A stretch of DNA of 27,712 nucleotides, from NCBI GenBank assembly GCA_045651205.1, contig JAZRSA010000042.1, positions 1 through 27,712 on the forward strand, given 5' to 3'. Origin of the DNA: UMGS1649 sp045651205. Lineage in GTDB: Bacteria; Bacillota; Clostridia; TANB77; CAG-465. Positions 8,332 to 15,949 of this stretch are shown in pieces. The translations under genes and the position numbers were made by a program. How positions within the stretch are numbered: the stretch's first letter is position 1; each line of letters begins with the position of its first letter. The notes beneath the pieces were generated by a model that saw only the letters and a program-made list of their open reading frames with translations, was not told the origin of the DNA and searched no databases.

Positions 8332-10659
8332 TCACCTATCTTTAAGAATATTGTGTTGCTTTTTTAGGAAATTATACAAATTAAATTTAATTGCACCTTG
8401 ATTTTCTGTTAGATATATTTCTATTTTATATTTTTCCAACGTTTCTATTACACTTTCATGTGGATGATTATAATATGATTTCTTAGCAGAAATTATTGCA
8501 TATTTAGGTTTCACTAATTTAACAAATTTTTCACTACTGCTTGTCTTAGAGCCATGATGTCCAACTTTAAGTAATTCTATATCTTTAAATATTTCTTCAT
8601 CTACTTCATATTTTTTAATTAACTTTTCTTCTGTTTTATTGGTTGCATCTCCCATATACAAAATATCCATATCGTTTATACTAATTTTGCATATTAAGGA
8701 ATTTGTATTTGTCCCCTCTTTATCTTCTTTGTTTTCTATCTTAATATTATCTGGCAAAAGTATATTAATATTTACATCTCCATATTGTATACTTTCTCCA
8801 CTAATAATTTCTCTAACATTTAAATTATATTCTTTAACCAAATCTAAAAATTTAAAATATTCTTCATTTTCTTCAAACGGTTTTGCATATATTATCTCTC
8901 CTACCCTGTATTCTTTTACAAAACGCTCCAACCCGTTTATATGATCACTATGCATATGAGATAAAACAATAGCATCTACATTTTGTATATTTTTCATTTT
9001 GCAATACGAATCAATTGTATTGTATGCAAGATTTGTCTTAAGCGAACCTATATCCACAATTAGCACGTTTTCTTTAGACTTAATTAAAGATAATTCCCCT
9101 TGACCAACATTAAAAAAATATACAAAGCTATCTATATATTTAAAATGTAGATTAGAAAATACAATTAGAACTATACATATAACTAAACAAATCACTTGAA
9201 AAATTGTATATGATTTGAAATTTGTTTTTCTTCTACCCTTATATATTCTTTTTAAATACATTCTTAAATATATTAAAAAAACAAATATATAATATGTAGT
9301 TATACTTAAAATATTCAAATCCATAACCTTAATCTCTATGGACAATTTGCTAAATACACTTATGCTAAAACATAAAATACATACAAAAATTTGAATGAAA
9401 AAAACTAATATATTAGATAACATTGGAATATATGATGTAAAAATATATATTGAACCTAAAACTGTTAATATGCTAGATAAAAACGAACAAAAAACATTAG
9501 ATAAAATACTCGTTAAAGATATATAATTAAACGAATTTATTTGTACTGGTAGGATTACCATTTGAACAGTTAAAGTTAAAGACAAATTACTTAAAAATAT
9601 ATCTAATGCATTCTTTAATATATTATTCTTTACCTTGCTTAGTGTTTTAACCTTAAAATTTGTTATATATGGATTAAATAGAATAATACCTGTTGTTGCC
9701 AATATAGATAATATAAAGCCGGTGTTATATATACAAAACGGTGAATATAACAGTATTATTACTATTGTTAGCAGCAAATTATTAAACGAACTTTTCTTAT
9801 TTCCACCATTCTCACCAATTATGATATTTACAGTACATATTATACACATTATCCCCGCCCTTAAAGTAGAAAGTGATGCACCAGTAAGAATTATATACAC
9901 TGTTATTACTAATATATTTATCATCTTGCTTAGCTTTTTATTTAATTTAACTACTTTAAATGTTATCATCATTACAGTTATTAATCCTATTATATTTGAA
10001 CCAGATATAGCCATCATATGACTTACTCCTGCTTTTTCAAAATTCTCTTCGATTCTTGCATCAACATCTATAGTATCTCCATAAATTATACTTTTAGCAA
10101 TAGCTGCATTTTCTTTAGTCATATTGCTATCCAATTTGTCTCCTAAATATTCTTTATACCTATAAATGGAATTTATAATTCTCTCTTTAGAATTCAATTC
10201 ATATTCTTCCTTTTGTATTATTTTATTTACAGTAATCTCACCATAAATATTATTAGAATACAAATAATATTTATATTTAAATTCACCTGGATTATTCATG
10301 ATTTCTGGTATTTGTATTTTCCCATTAATCTTTATAACATCTCCGTTTGTATAACTAGTATATTCTTCCCACTTATCTAAATTCGTTTCCTCATTTAAAT
10401 ATATTTTTATTATAAACTTATCTTTAAATTTAATATTGTCATTATCCCCTTCTTCCACTATTTTCCCTATATATTTAACTGAAGTATCTGTAATGCTTTT
10501 TAATGATTCTATAAACACATATGCATTAGAAATATATTTATCCTCTTTATATTTGTTAGAAAAGAAATATGCTTTAGAAATAATAAATATGATAAAAAAT
10601 ATTATGATTAGAAATTTGTTTTTATTTATATTTTTCATATTAGAAATTATACTTCTCAT
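8332..10659 (-). CDS. comEC: ComEC/Rec2-type DNA uptake channel protein
   Basis: ComEC forms the inner-membrane channel that takes up single-stranded DNA in transformation. It has an N-terminal helix and soluble region (DUF4131/OB-like), then the competence domain starting at VSHMMAISGSNI with about ten hydrophobic helices. A C-terminal metallo-beta-lactamase-like domain has the full metal motif HMHSDH (about residues 566-571) and VGHHGSKTSS. I take the ATG at 10659 (775 residues), preceded by AGAAAG at a reasonable distance. A TTG at 10674 would add five residues but has no RBS. No comEA or comF is nearby; its partner is the BofC-like gene. Whether the organism is transformable cannot be told from here. 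Confidence 0.88.
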   Translation of the reverse strand: MRSIISNMKNINKNKFLIIIFFIIFIISKAYFFSNKYKEDKYISNAYVFIESLKSITDTSVKYIGKIVEEGDNDNIKFKDKFIIKIYLNEETNLDKWEEYTSYTNGDVIKINGKIQIPEIMNNPGEFKYKYYLYSNNIYGEITVNKIIQKEEYELNSKERIINSIYRYKEYLGDKLDSNMTKENAAIAKSIIYGDTIDVDARIEENFEKAGVSHMMAISGSNIIGLITVMMITFKVVKLNKKLSKMINILVITVYIILTGASLSTLRAGIMCIICTVNIIIGENGGNKKSSFNNLLLTIVIILLYSPFCIYNTGFILSILATTGIILFNPYITNFKVKTLSKVKNNILKNALDIFLSNLSLTLTVQMVILPVQINSFNYISLTSILSNVFCSFLSSILTVLGSIYIFTSYIPMLSNILVFFIQIFVCILCFSISVFSKLSIEIKVMDLNILSITTYYIFVFLIYLRMYLKRIYKGRRKTNFKSYTIFQVICLVICIVLIVFSNLHFKYIDSFVYFFNVGQGELSLIKSKENVLIVDIGSLKTNLAYNTIDSYCKMKNIQNVDAIVLSHMHSDHINGLERFVKEYRVGEIIYAKPFEENEEYFKFLDLVKEYNLNVREIISGESIQYGDVNINILLPDNIKIENKEDKEGTNTNSLICKISINDMDILYMGDATNKTEEKLIKKYEVDEEIFKDIELLKVGHHGSKTSSSEKFVKLVKPKYAIISAKKSYYNHPHESVIETLEKYKIEIYLTENQGAIKFNLYNFLKKQHNILKDR

Positions 10660-10711
10660 TTTTACTTTCTGCAAAAAATATTTTGTGTCGAAATGTGTAA
10701 GTTATGTGCAT
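10640..10711 (-). CDS. possible 23-codon upstream ORF overlapping the comEC start
   Basis: A minus-strand ATG at 10711 lies 12 bases after GGGAGG, a longer than ideal spacing. The frame runs 23 codons to a TAA at 10640 and overlaps the comEC start at 10659 in another frame. It could couple translation to comEC. Alternatively it is chance, since comEC otherwise has a weak RBS and the strong one lies here. Confidence 0.2.
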   Translation of the reverse strand: MHITYTFRHKIFFAESKNEKYNF

Positions 10712-10715
10712 TTTC

Positions 10716-10743
10716 TTGACTATCCTCCCTTTCATAATATATA
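10716..10743 (+). promoter_or_regulatory. possible porGDAB promoter
   Basis: TTGACT (10716-10721), a 16-base spacer, then TATATA (10738-10743). Several other TATAAT hexamers follow at 10758 and 10765 without a clear -35. The exact promoter is uncertain. Confidence 0.4.
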
Positions 10744-10781
10744 CTTAAGGAGGATTATATAATATATAATAGGAGGATTTT

Positions 10782-11351
10782 ATGATAGAAATTAGATGGC
10801 ACGGCCGCGGCGGTCAAGGTGCAAAAACTGCATCACTATTACTTGCCGATGTCGCTTTTAATACAGGTAAATATATTCAAGGATTTCCAGAATACGGTCC
10901 TGAAAGAATGGGTGCACCACTTACTGCATACAACAGAATAGATGATGAACCTATAAGAATACATTCAAACATATACGAACCAAACTTTGTAGTTGTAGTT
11001 GACGATACATTGCTTGGTCCTGTAGATGTATGTAAAGGATTACATTCTGATGGTGCAATATTAGTTAACACATCTTTAGATGGAGCTGAAATACGTAAAA
11101 GATTAGGTGATGTAAGTTGTAAAATATACACAATAGACGCATCAAAAATAGCAATAGAAACAATAGGTTCTAACTTCCCTAATACAGCACTTCTTGCCGC
11201 TATTATTAAGGTTACAAACTTAATGTCTAAAGAAGATTTAGAGTCAAATATGTTAGATTCATTTAAACATAAATTTGCTAAAAAACCTGAGGTTATTGAA
11301 CCTAATATGCAAGCTGTAAGACGCGCATACGATGAAGTTAAGGAGGTATAA
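10782..11351 (+). CDS. porG: 2-oxoacid:ferredoxin oxidoreductase gamma subunit (PorG-like)
   Basis: Gamma subunit of a four-subunit pyruvate/2-oxoacid:ferredoxin oxidoreductase, which oxidises a 2-oxoacid plus CoA to acyl-CoA and CO2 while reducing ferredoxin. The 189 residues open with the family signature IRWHGRGGQGAKTAS (glycine loop at 8-13), followed by FPEYGPERMGAP. The RBS is AGGAGGATTTT before ATG. It is first in the order gamma-delta-alpha-beta; the next start follows in three bases, and the delta RBS is inside the 3' end of this gene. Confidence 0.9.
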   Translation: MIEIRWHGRGGQGAKTASLLLADVAFNTGKYIQGFPEYGPERMGAPLTAYNRIDDEPIRIHSNIYEPNFVVVVDDTLLGPVDVCKGLHSDGAILVNTSLDGAEIRKRLGDVSCKIYTIDASKIAIETIGSNFPNTALLAAIIKVTNLMSKEDLESNMLDSFKHKFAKKPEVIEPNMQAVRRAYDEVKEV

Positions 11352-11353
11352 CT

Positions 11354-11647
11354 ATGGCAAACGATAAAATGGGTGCAAAAGAACTTCCTTTAGCTGGTAT
11401 TATTACCGAATCTGGTAACTCAGAAAAATTTAATACTGGCGAATGGAGAAACAAAAGACCAGTTCATGATAAAGAAAAATGCAAAAACTGTATGATGTGT
11501 ATTTTACCATGCCCAGACAATGCTACTTGCCACAAAGATGGTATAATGACTGGTATTAATTATGATAAATGTAAAGGATGTGGCATATGTGCTAAAGTAT
11601 GTCCATTTAAAGCAATACATATGGAAGACGAAGGAGGTAATGATTAA
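11354..11647 (+). CDS. porD: 2-oxoacid:ferredoxin oxidoreductase delta subunit (PorD-like)
   Basis: A 97-residue ferredoxin-like subunit with two [4Fe-4S] motifs: C43-x2-C46-x2-C49-x3-C53 and C73-x2-C76-x2-C79-x3-C83. It carries electrons from the beta subunit to external ferredoxin. An N-terminal extension of about 40 residues is typical of PorD. The RBS is GGAGGTATAACT. Its TAA overlaps the ATG of the alpha gene by one base (TAATG), so the two are translationally coupled. Confidence 0.92.
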   Translation: MANDKMGAKELPLAGIITESGNSEKFNTGEWRNKRPVHDKEKCKNCMMCILPCPDNATCHKDGIMTGINYDKCKGCGICAKVCPFKAIHMEDEGGND

Positions 11648-12822
11648 TGGCAATTAAAGAAAGACTTAGTGGTAATGAAGCTGTTTCATTTGCTATGAAA
11701 CAAATAAATCCAGACGTTGTTCCAGTATATCCAATTACACCTTCAACAGAAATACCACAATATTTCTCATCATTTGTATCTAACGGAACTGTAGATACAG
11801 AATTCGTTCCAGTTGAAAGTGAACATAGTGCAATGTCTGCCGCAATTGGTGCTTCAGCAGCAGGTGCAAGAGTAATGTCTGCTACATCTTCTCAAGGATT
11901 AGCACTTATGTATGAAATGCTATATATAGCAAGCGGAATGAGACTTCCAATAGTTTTAACTTGTGTAAATAGAGCAATATCTGCTCCAATTAACATACAC
12001 AATGATCACTCAGATTCTATGGGTGCTAGAGACTGCGGTTTCATACAACTATACTGTGAAACAAACCAAGAAGCCTATGATAACATCATAATGGCAGTAA
12101 GAATTGCTGAGGAAGCAAAACTACCAGTTATGGTATGCTATGATGGATTTATTACTTCTCATTCAGTAGAAAATATTGAGCTTTTAGAAGATGATAAAGT
12201 TAAAGCATTTGTTGGAGAATATACTCCAGAACACTACTTACTAAATCCAAACGAATATGTTTCTATGGGGCCTTTAGATTTACAAAACTATTTCTTTGAG
12301 CACAGAAAACAATTAGCTGATGCTATGATAGAAGCTAAAGATATAATTGCTAAAGTTTCTAAAGAATTTGGAGACATATCTGGTAGATATTATGATGCTT
12401 TCGAAGCATATAAATTAGATGATGCTGAGTATGGATTAGTAGTTCTAAACTCAACTGCTGGTACTGCAAAAACTGTAGTAGATAAATTAAGAAATGAAGG
12501 ATTAAAAGTAGGACTATTAAAGCCTAGAATGTTTAGACCACTTCCACACGCTGAACTTGCAGAAAGTCTTAAACATATTAAGTATCTTGCTGTAATGGAT
12601 AAAGCAGATAGCATTAATGCAATGTCTGGGCCAATGTATACAGAAATAGTTACTGCACTACACAAACATGATGTACATGTACCTGTTTCAAACTATATTT
12701 ATGGCCTTGGCGGTAGAGATGTAAAAGCTACAGATATAGAAAAAGTATTTAATAATTTATTAGCCGCATCAAGAAATAAAGAGAATGCAAATTCTACTTT
12801 CTATCTTGGTGTTAGAGATTAG
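11647..12822 (+). CDS. porA: 2-oxoacid:ferredoxin oxidoreductase alpha subunit (PorA-like)
   Basis: Alpha subunit (391 residues) with the pyrimidine-binding core of the enzyme. It shows the family segments YPITPSTEIP near the N-terminus, VESEHSAMSAAIGASAAGAR, and NRAISAPINIHNDHSDSMGA. The last segment matches pyruvate-type enzymes well, but 2-ketoisovalerate (Vor) enzymes are close relatives, so the substrate is not certain. It ends in TAG, followed directly by the RBS of the beta gene. Codon use is AT-rich with many ATA and AGA codons. Confidence 0.9.
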   Translation: MAIKERLSGNEAVSFAMKQINPDVVPVYPITPSTEIPQYFSSFVSNGTVDTEFVPVESEHSAMSAAIGASAAGARVMSATSSQGLALMYEMLYIASGMRLPIVLTCVNRAISAPINIHNDHSDSMGARDCGFIQLYCETNQEAYDNIIMAVRIAEEAKLPVMVCYDGFITSHSVENIELLEDDKVKAFVGEYTPEHYLLNPNEYVSMGPLDLQNYFFEHRKQLADAMIEAKDIIAKVSKEFGDISGRYYDAFEAYKLDDAEYGLVVLNSTAGTAKTVVDKLRNEGLKVGLLKPRMFRPLPHAELAESLKHIKYLAVMDKADSINAMSGPMYTEIVTALHKHDVHVPVSNYIYGLGGRDVKATDIEKVFNNLLAASRNKENANSTFYLGVRD

Positions 12823-12834
12823 GAGGTAAGACAT

Positions 12835-13785
12835 ATGGCATATAATTTAAAAGATGTTGTTAATAAAAAAGTTAGATTTACTAGCGGTCATAGAATGTGT
12901 GCTGGTTGTGGCGCACCTCCAGTTGTTAGAACAATTCTTAGTGCTGTAAAAGATGAAGATGAAGTTGTTGTTTCAAGTGCAACAGGATGTTTAGAAGTAT
13001 CTAGCTGTATTTATCCATATACTTCATGGAAAGATGTATCTTTTATACATAGTGCATTTGAAAACGCTGCAGCAACTTGCTCTGGTACTGAAGCAGCGTA
13101 TAATGCTTTGAAAAGAAAAGGAAAAATATCTAAGACTACTAAATTTATAGCATTTGGTGGTGATGGCGGCACTTATGACATAGGTTTACAAAGCTTATCT
13201 GGTGCTATGGAAAGAGGACATGATATGGTTTATGTTTGCTACGATAACGGAGCATATATGAACACAGGTACTCAACGTTCTTCTGCTACACCACACTACG
13301 CAGATACAACTACCGCTCCTGCTGGAAAGGTATCTGGCGGTAAAGGACAACAAAGAAAAGATTTAACAGAAATAATGGTTAAACACAACATTCCTTATGT
13401 TGCTCAAACTGCAATGTATGGAAACTTCAAAGATATATACGAAAAAGCTGAAAAAGCAATTTATACAGAAGGTCCTGCCTTCATAAACGCTTTATCTCCT
13501 TGTCCTAGAGGTTGGGGTTATGAAACATCTGACTTAATACTTATTGAGAAGTTAGCTGTAGATAGTTGTTTCTGGCCATTATATGAAGTAGTTAATGGGG
13601 TTTACAAAGTGAACTACAAACCTGTTAAAAAAATACCAGTAGCAGATTTCTTAAGACCACAAAAAAGATTCAAACACCTATTCAAAGAAGGTAACGAATG
13701 GATGCTTGAAGAAATCCAAAACGAAGTAGATAAGAAGTGGGAATACCTACTTGCTATGGAAGAATTAACAAACAAAGAAGATTAA
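12835..13785 (+). CDS. porB: 2-oxoacid:ferredoxin oxidoreductase beta subunit (PorB-like)
   Basis: Thiamine-diphosphate-binding beta subunit (316 residues). The TPP/Mg motif begins GGDGG (108-112) and closes with N138. Four cysteines suited to the proximal [4Fe-4S] cluster are seen at C22 and C25 (HRMCAGCG), C52 and C223 (ALSPCPRG). The RBS is AGGAGGTAAGACAT before ATG. It is last in the operon and followed by a terminator. Together the four subunits link fermentation to low-potential ferredoxin, as expected of a strict anaerobe. Confidence 0.92.
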   Translation: MAYNLKDVVNKKVRFTSGHRMCAGCGAPPVVRTILSAVKDEDEVVVSSATGCLEVSSCIYPYTSWKDVSFIHSAFENAAATCSGTEAAYNALKRKGKISKTTKFIAFGGDGGTYDIGLQSLSGAMERGHDMVYVCYDNGAYMNTGTQRSSATPHYADTTTAPAGKVSGGKGQQRKDLTEIMVKHNIPYVAQTAMYGNFKDIYEKAEKAIYTEGPAFINALSPCPRGWGYETSDLILIEKLAVDSCFWPLYEVVNGVYKVNYKPVKKIPVADFLRPQKRFKHLFKEGNEWMLEEIQNEVDKKWEYLLAMEELTNKED

Positions 13786-13819
13786 ATTTTAAAAAAATAT
13801 ATAGCAAAATATTAATTTA

Positions 13820-13846
13820 GAGAATGGTTATTTACCATTCTCTTTT
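13820..13846 (+). terminator. porGDAB terminator
   Basis: GAGAATGGT pairs with ACCATTCTC around a 5-base loop, followed by TTTTACTTTATTTTT. Confidence 0.88.
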
Positions 13847-13860
13847 ACTTTATTTTTGTT

Positions 13861-13877
13861 ATTAACATTTTGTTAAT
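13861..13877. promoter_or_regulatory. ATTAACA-TTT-TGTTAAT dyad upstream of the 13885 promoter
   Basis: A perfect 7-bp inverted repeat with a 3-base spacer ending 7 bases before the -35 hexamer of the next promoter. The same TTAACA-N3-TGTTAA arrangement occurs at 26405-26419 in the pncA leader. It may be an operator. Confidence 0.4.
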
Positions 13878-13884
13878 ATGTGTA

Positions 13885-13913
13885 TTGACTTTTATGTTAA
13901 CCTGTGCTATAAT
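13885..13913 (+). promoter_or_regulatory. promoter of the 13974-15864 operon
   Basis: TTGACT (13885-13890), a 17-base spacer, then TATAAT (13908-13913) with TG at the extended -10 position. This is one of the strongest promoters in the window. Confidence 0.85.
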
Positions 13914-13973
13914 TATAGATGTGTTAAGACATAGTCCAAAAATAATAATTTATAAGGAGATTTAAAACTAATT

Positions 13974-15572
13974 ATGGAAAACACAATCAAATTTTCACTC
14001 GCTGGTATCGTTACCGCATTCTTCGCATGGCTGATTTATTATCTTGCTATGCCTGCAGCAAATCTTGGAAACCCCGGTTTCTGGTGGTACATGATCGGAG
14101 TTGGAGCAATCCTTACCGTATGTCTTGTAGTCGCAGGCCTTTGGGATGAAATTTTCATTCCTGCCTTCGTATCTGGCGGACTTACAGTTCTGATGCTCTT
14201 GATTCTTATCATCGGCGCAATTGCAGGTTCTGCAATGTGTTCCTCTGGCAAGTACTACTCTCGTCTTGATGTTGAAAATACTACGTTTGAACAAGAGTTC
14301 AGCGAAGTAAATTGGAACACAGTTCCTCAAATCGACAAAGACAGCTCTATCATTCTCGGTAAGAGAAAGATGGGTACCTTAACCGATATGGTTTCTCAGT
14401 TCAATGTAATGGACGAGTATACTATTATCAACTACAACGGTTCTCCTGTACGCGTATCGCCTCTTGGCTACGCAGGTTTCTTTAAATACAACAACAACAA
14501 GATTAACGGTATCCCTGGATACGTACTTGTTAACGGCGTTACTAAAGAAGCTCAGTACATCGAACTTGAAGAAGGTATGCAGTACTCTCCTAGCTCTTAC
14601 TGGGGTAAGGACCTTAAGAGATATCTTCGCAGAAACTTTAGAAGCACCATGTTTGGTGAATTCTCTTTTGAAGTAGATGATGAAGGTAATCCTTTCTGGA
14701 TTGTTCCTACCTACAAGTATGGCGCAGGCATTGGTGGTGCTAAGACCCCTACTGGTTGTATTACCGTAGATCCTGTTTCTGGTAAGCTTCAGTCCTATTC
14801 TTTGGATGAGGTCCCCGAATGGATTGATGCAGCACTTGATCCTAATATGACGGTCTCTATGATTGATTCTTGGGGCAAGTACGAAGGTGGTTTTTGGAAC
14901 ACTTTGTTTGGTCAGAAAGGTGTAAAGACTTCTACCCAGGGTTACAATTACGTAACTATTGGCAATGATGTTTATCTTTATACCGGTATCACTTCCGTCG
15001 TTGCAGATGAATCCAACATCGGTTTCATTCTTGTCAACATGAGAACAGGTGCAGCAAAGTACTTTGAGCTTGATTCTGCTGAAGAATATTCGGCTATGGA
15101 TTCTGCAAAAGGCGCTGTACAGCACTTGAACTACACCGCGACATTCCCTATTCTCATTAGTGTAGATGGCAAACCCACTTACTTCTTGAGTCTTAAGGAC
15201 AACGCCGGTTTGGTAAAGATGTATGCATTTGTATCCGTACAAAACATTCAGCAGGTTAGCGTAACCGATTCTGCACAAGGCGTAGAAGTTGCTCTTAGCA
15301 ACTATATGAAGCTCATCAATAACGGTCTTAACACAACCCCCGACGCAGAAAAAGAAGCACAAACTACTGATGTTATTGTAAGTGAGATTTACACTGCAAT
15401 CATCGAAGGCAACTCGTACTACTACATCATTGCTGATGAAGCTTTGTATGTAGCACCTATCTCCGCTGGGCAGTACATTCTTCCCATTCTTAAATCCGGA
15501 GATACCGTAACAATCACCTATGTAGAAAACGCTTCTCATAGACAGGTTGTAAGTATTAAGGAGACAAACTAA
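13974..15572 (+). CDS. conserved-looking membrane-anchored extracellular protein (532 aa)
   Basis: There are three hydrophobic helices in the first 90 residues (about 5-27, 36-57, 62-88) and then a soluble part of about 440 residues, predicted outside. The soluble part is rich in Tyr, Gly and Asn with blocks such as YTGITSVVADESNIGFILVN and YTATFPILISVDGKPTYF. These recall a family of large uncharacterised Firmicutes membrane proteins, but I cannot name it with certainty. There is no catalytic signature that I recognise. The AAGGAG RBS lies 14-15 bases from the ATG, a long spacing, and no other in-frame ATG is closer. Codons are rich in C/G endings, unlike porB. It is co-transcribed with the AbrB-like gene one base downstream. 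Confidence 0.75.
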   Translation: MENTIKFSLAGIVTAFFAWLIYYLAMPAANLGNPGFWWYMIGVGAILTVCLVVAGLWDEIFIPAFVSGGLTVLMLLILIIGAIAGSAMCSSGKYYSRLDVENTTFEQEFSEVNWNTVPQIDKDSSIILGKRKMGTLTDMVSQFNVMDEYTIINYNGSPVRVSPLGYAGFFKYNNNKINGIPGYVLVNGVTKEAQYIELEEGMQYSPSSYWGKDLKRYLRRNFRSTMFGEFSFEVDDEGNPFWIVPTYKYGAGIGGAKTPTGCITVDPVSGKLQSYSLDEVPEWIDAALDPNMTVSMIDSWGKYEGGFWNTLFGQKGVKTSTQGYNYVTIGNDVYLYTGITSVVADESNIGFILVNMRTGAAKYFELDSAEEYSAMDSAKGAVQHLNYTATFPILISVDGKPTYFLSLKDNAGLVKMYAFVSVQNIQQVSVTDSAQGVEVALSNYMKLINNGLNTTPDAEKEAQTTDVIVSEIYTAIIEGNSYYYIIADEALYVAPISAGQYILPILKSGDTVTITYVENASHRQVVSIKETN

Positions 15573-15573
15573 C

Positions 15574-15864
15574 ATGACTTCTATGGATAAGCAAAACAGA
15601 CTCTGCGTAACTGAAAACATTCGCGCTATTGTGAATTTGGATTTCACTAAAGAAATCCGGATATACTTAAATTTCGCGGATAACAATACGATACTTCTTT
15701 CCAACAATACAGAACTCGACCTTCCCTGCTTTGGGATTGTAAGTTTCGATAAGAAACACAGATTCTTTGTTCCGAAAGAAATTCGCGAATACCTTAATAT
15801 AACTACCGACAGTATCCTCTTGGTTTACTCCAAGAAAGGGAACTTGGTTATCCAAAAGGTATAA
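15574..15864 (+). CDS. tandem AbrB/SpoVT-like swapped-hairpin protein (96 aa)
   Basis: The 96 residues seem to be two copies of an AbrB-like unit. The second half (about 52-96) is clear: GIVSFDKKHRFFVPKEIREY then LNITTDSILLVYSKKGNLVI, which follows the AbrB pattern of 'D-x-x-x-R-x-x-x-P-K-E-I-R-x-x-L-x-I'. The first half (about 4-45) repeats it more loosely (DKQNRLCVTENIRAI, then FADNNTILLSN). Such proteins bind DNA as dimers, and MraZ also has two units per chain. A regulator of its own operon is plausible but inferred. The RBS is AAGGAGACAAACTAAC. The start is one base after the upstream stop, so translation is probably coupled. Confidence 0.65.
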   Translation: MTSMDKQNRLCVTENIRAIVNLDFTKEIRIYLNFADNNTILLSNNTELDLPCFGIVSFDKKHRFFVPKEIREYLNITTDSILLVYSKKGNLVIQKV

Positions 15865-15880
15865 GCAAAGTATTCCAGCA

Positions 15881-15917
15881 AACAAGCCCGTACTACTGTA
15901 CGGGCTTGTTCTTTTAT
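15881..15917 (+). terminator. strong terminator after the AbrB-like gene
   Basis: A perfect 13-bp stem, AACAAGCCCGTAC with GTACGGGCTTGTT, around TACT, then TTCTTTTATT. It also lies downstream of the convergent tex gene but has only a short T-run in that direction. Confidence 0.92.
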
Positions 15918-15949
15918 TATCTACTATTCTTTACTACATTTATGTATTA

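Noticed and set aside
13861..13877. Rex (redox regulator) operator
   Set aside because: Rex sites have TTGTTAA-N4-TTAACAA order; this dyad has the arms in the opposite order with a 3-base spacer.
14379..15707. 442-codon open frame on the minus strand, opposite the 532-codon gene and part of the AbrB-like gene
   Set aside because: It has no RBS, its product is a Cys/Arg/Ile-rich string with no domain, and it is open because the plus-strand gene with its C/G-rich codon use rarely places TTA, CTA or TCA in that frame. The plus-strand genes have promoter, RBS, coupling and terminator.
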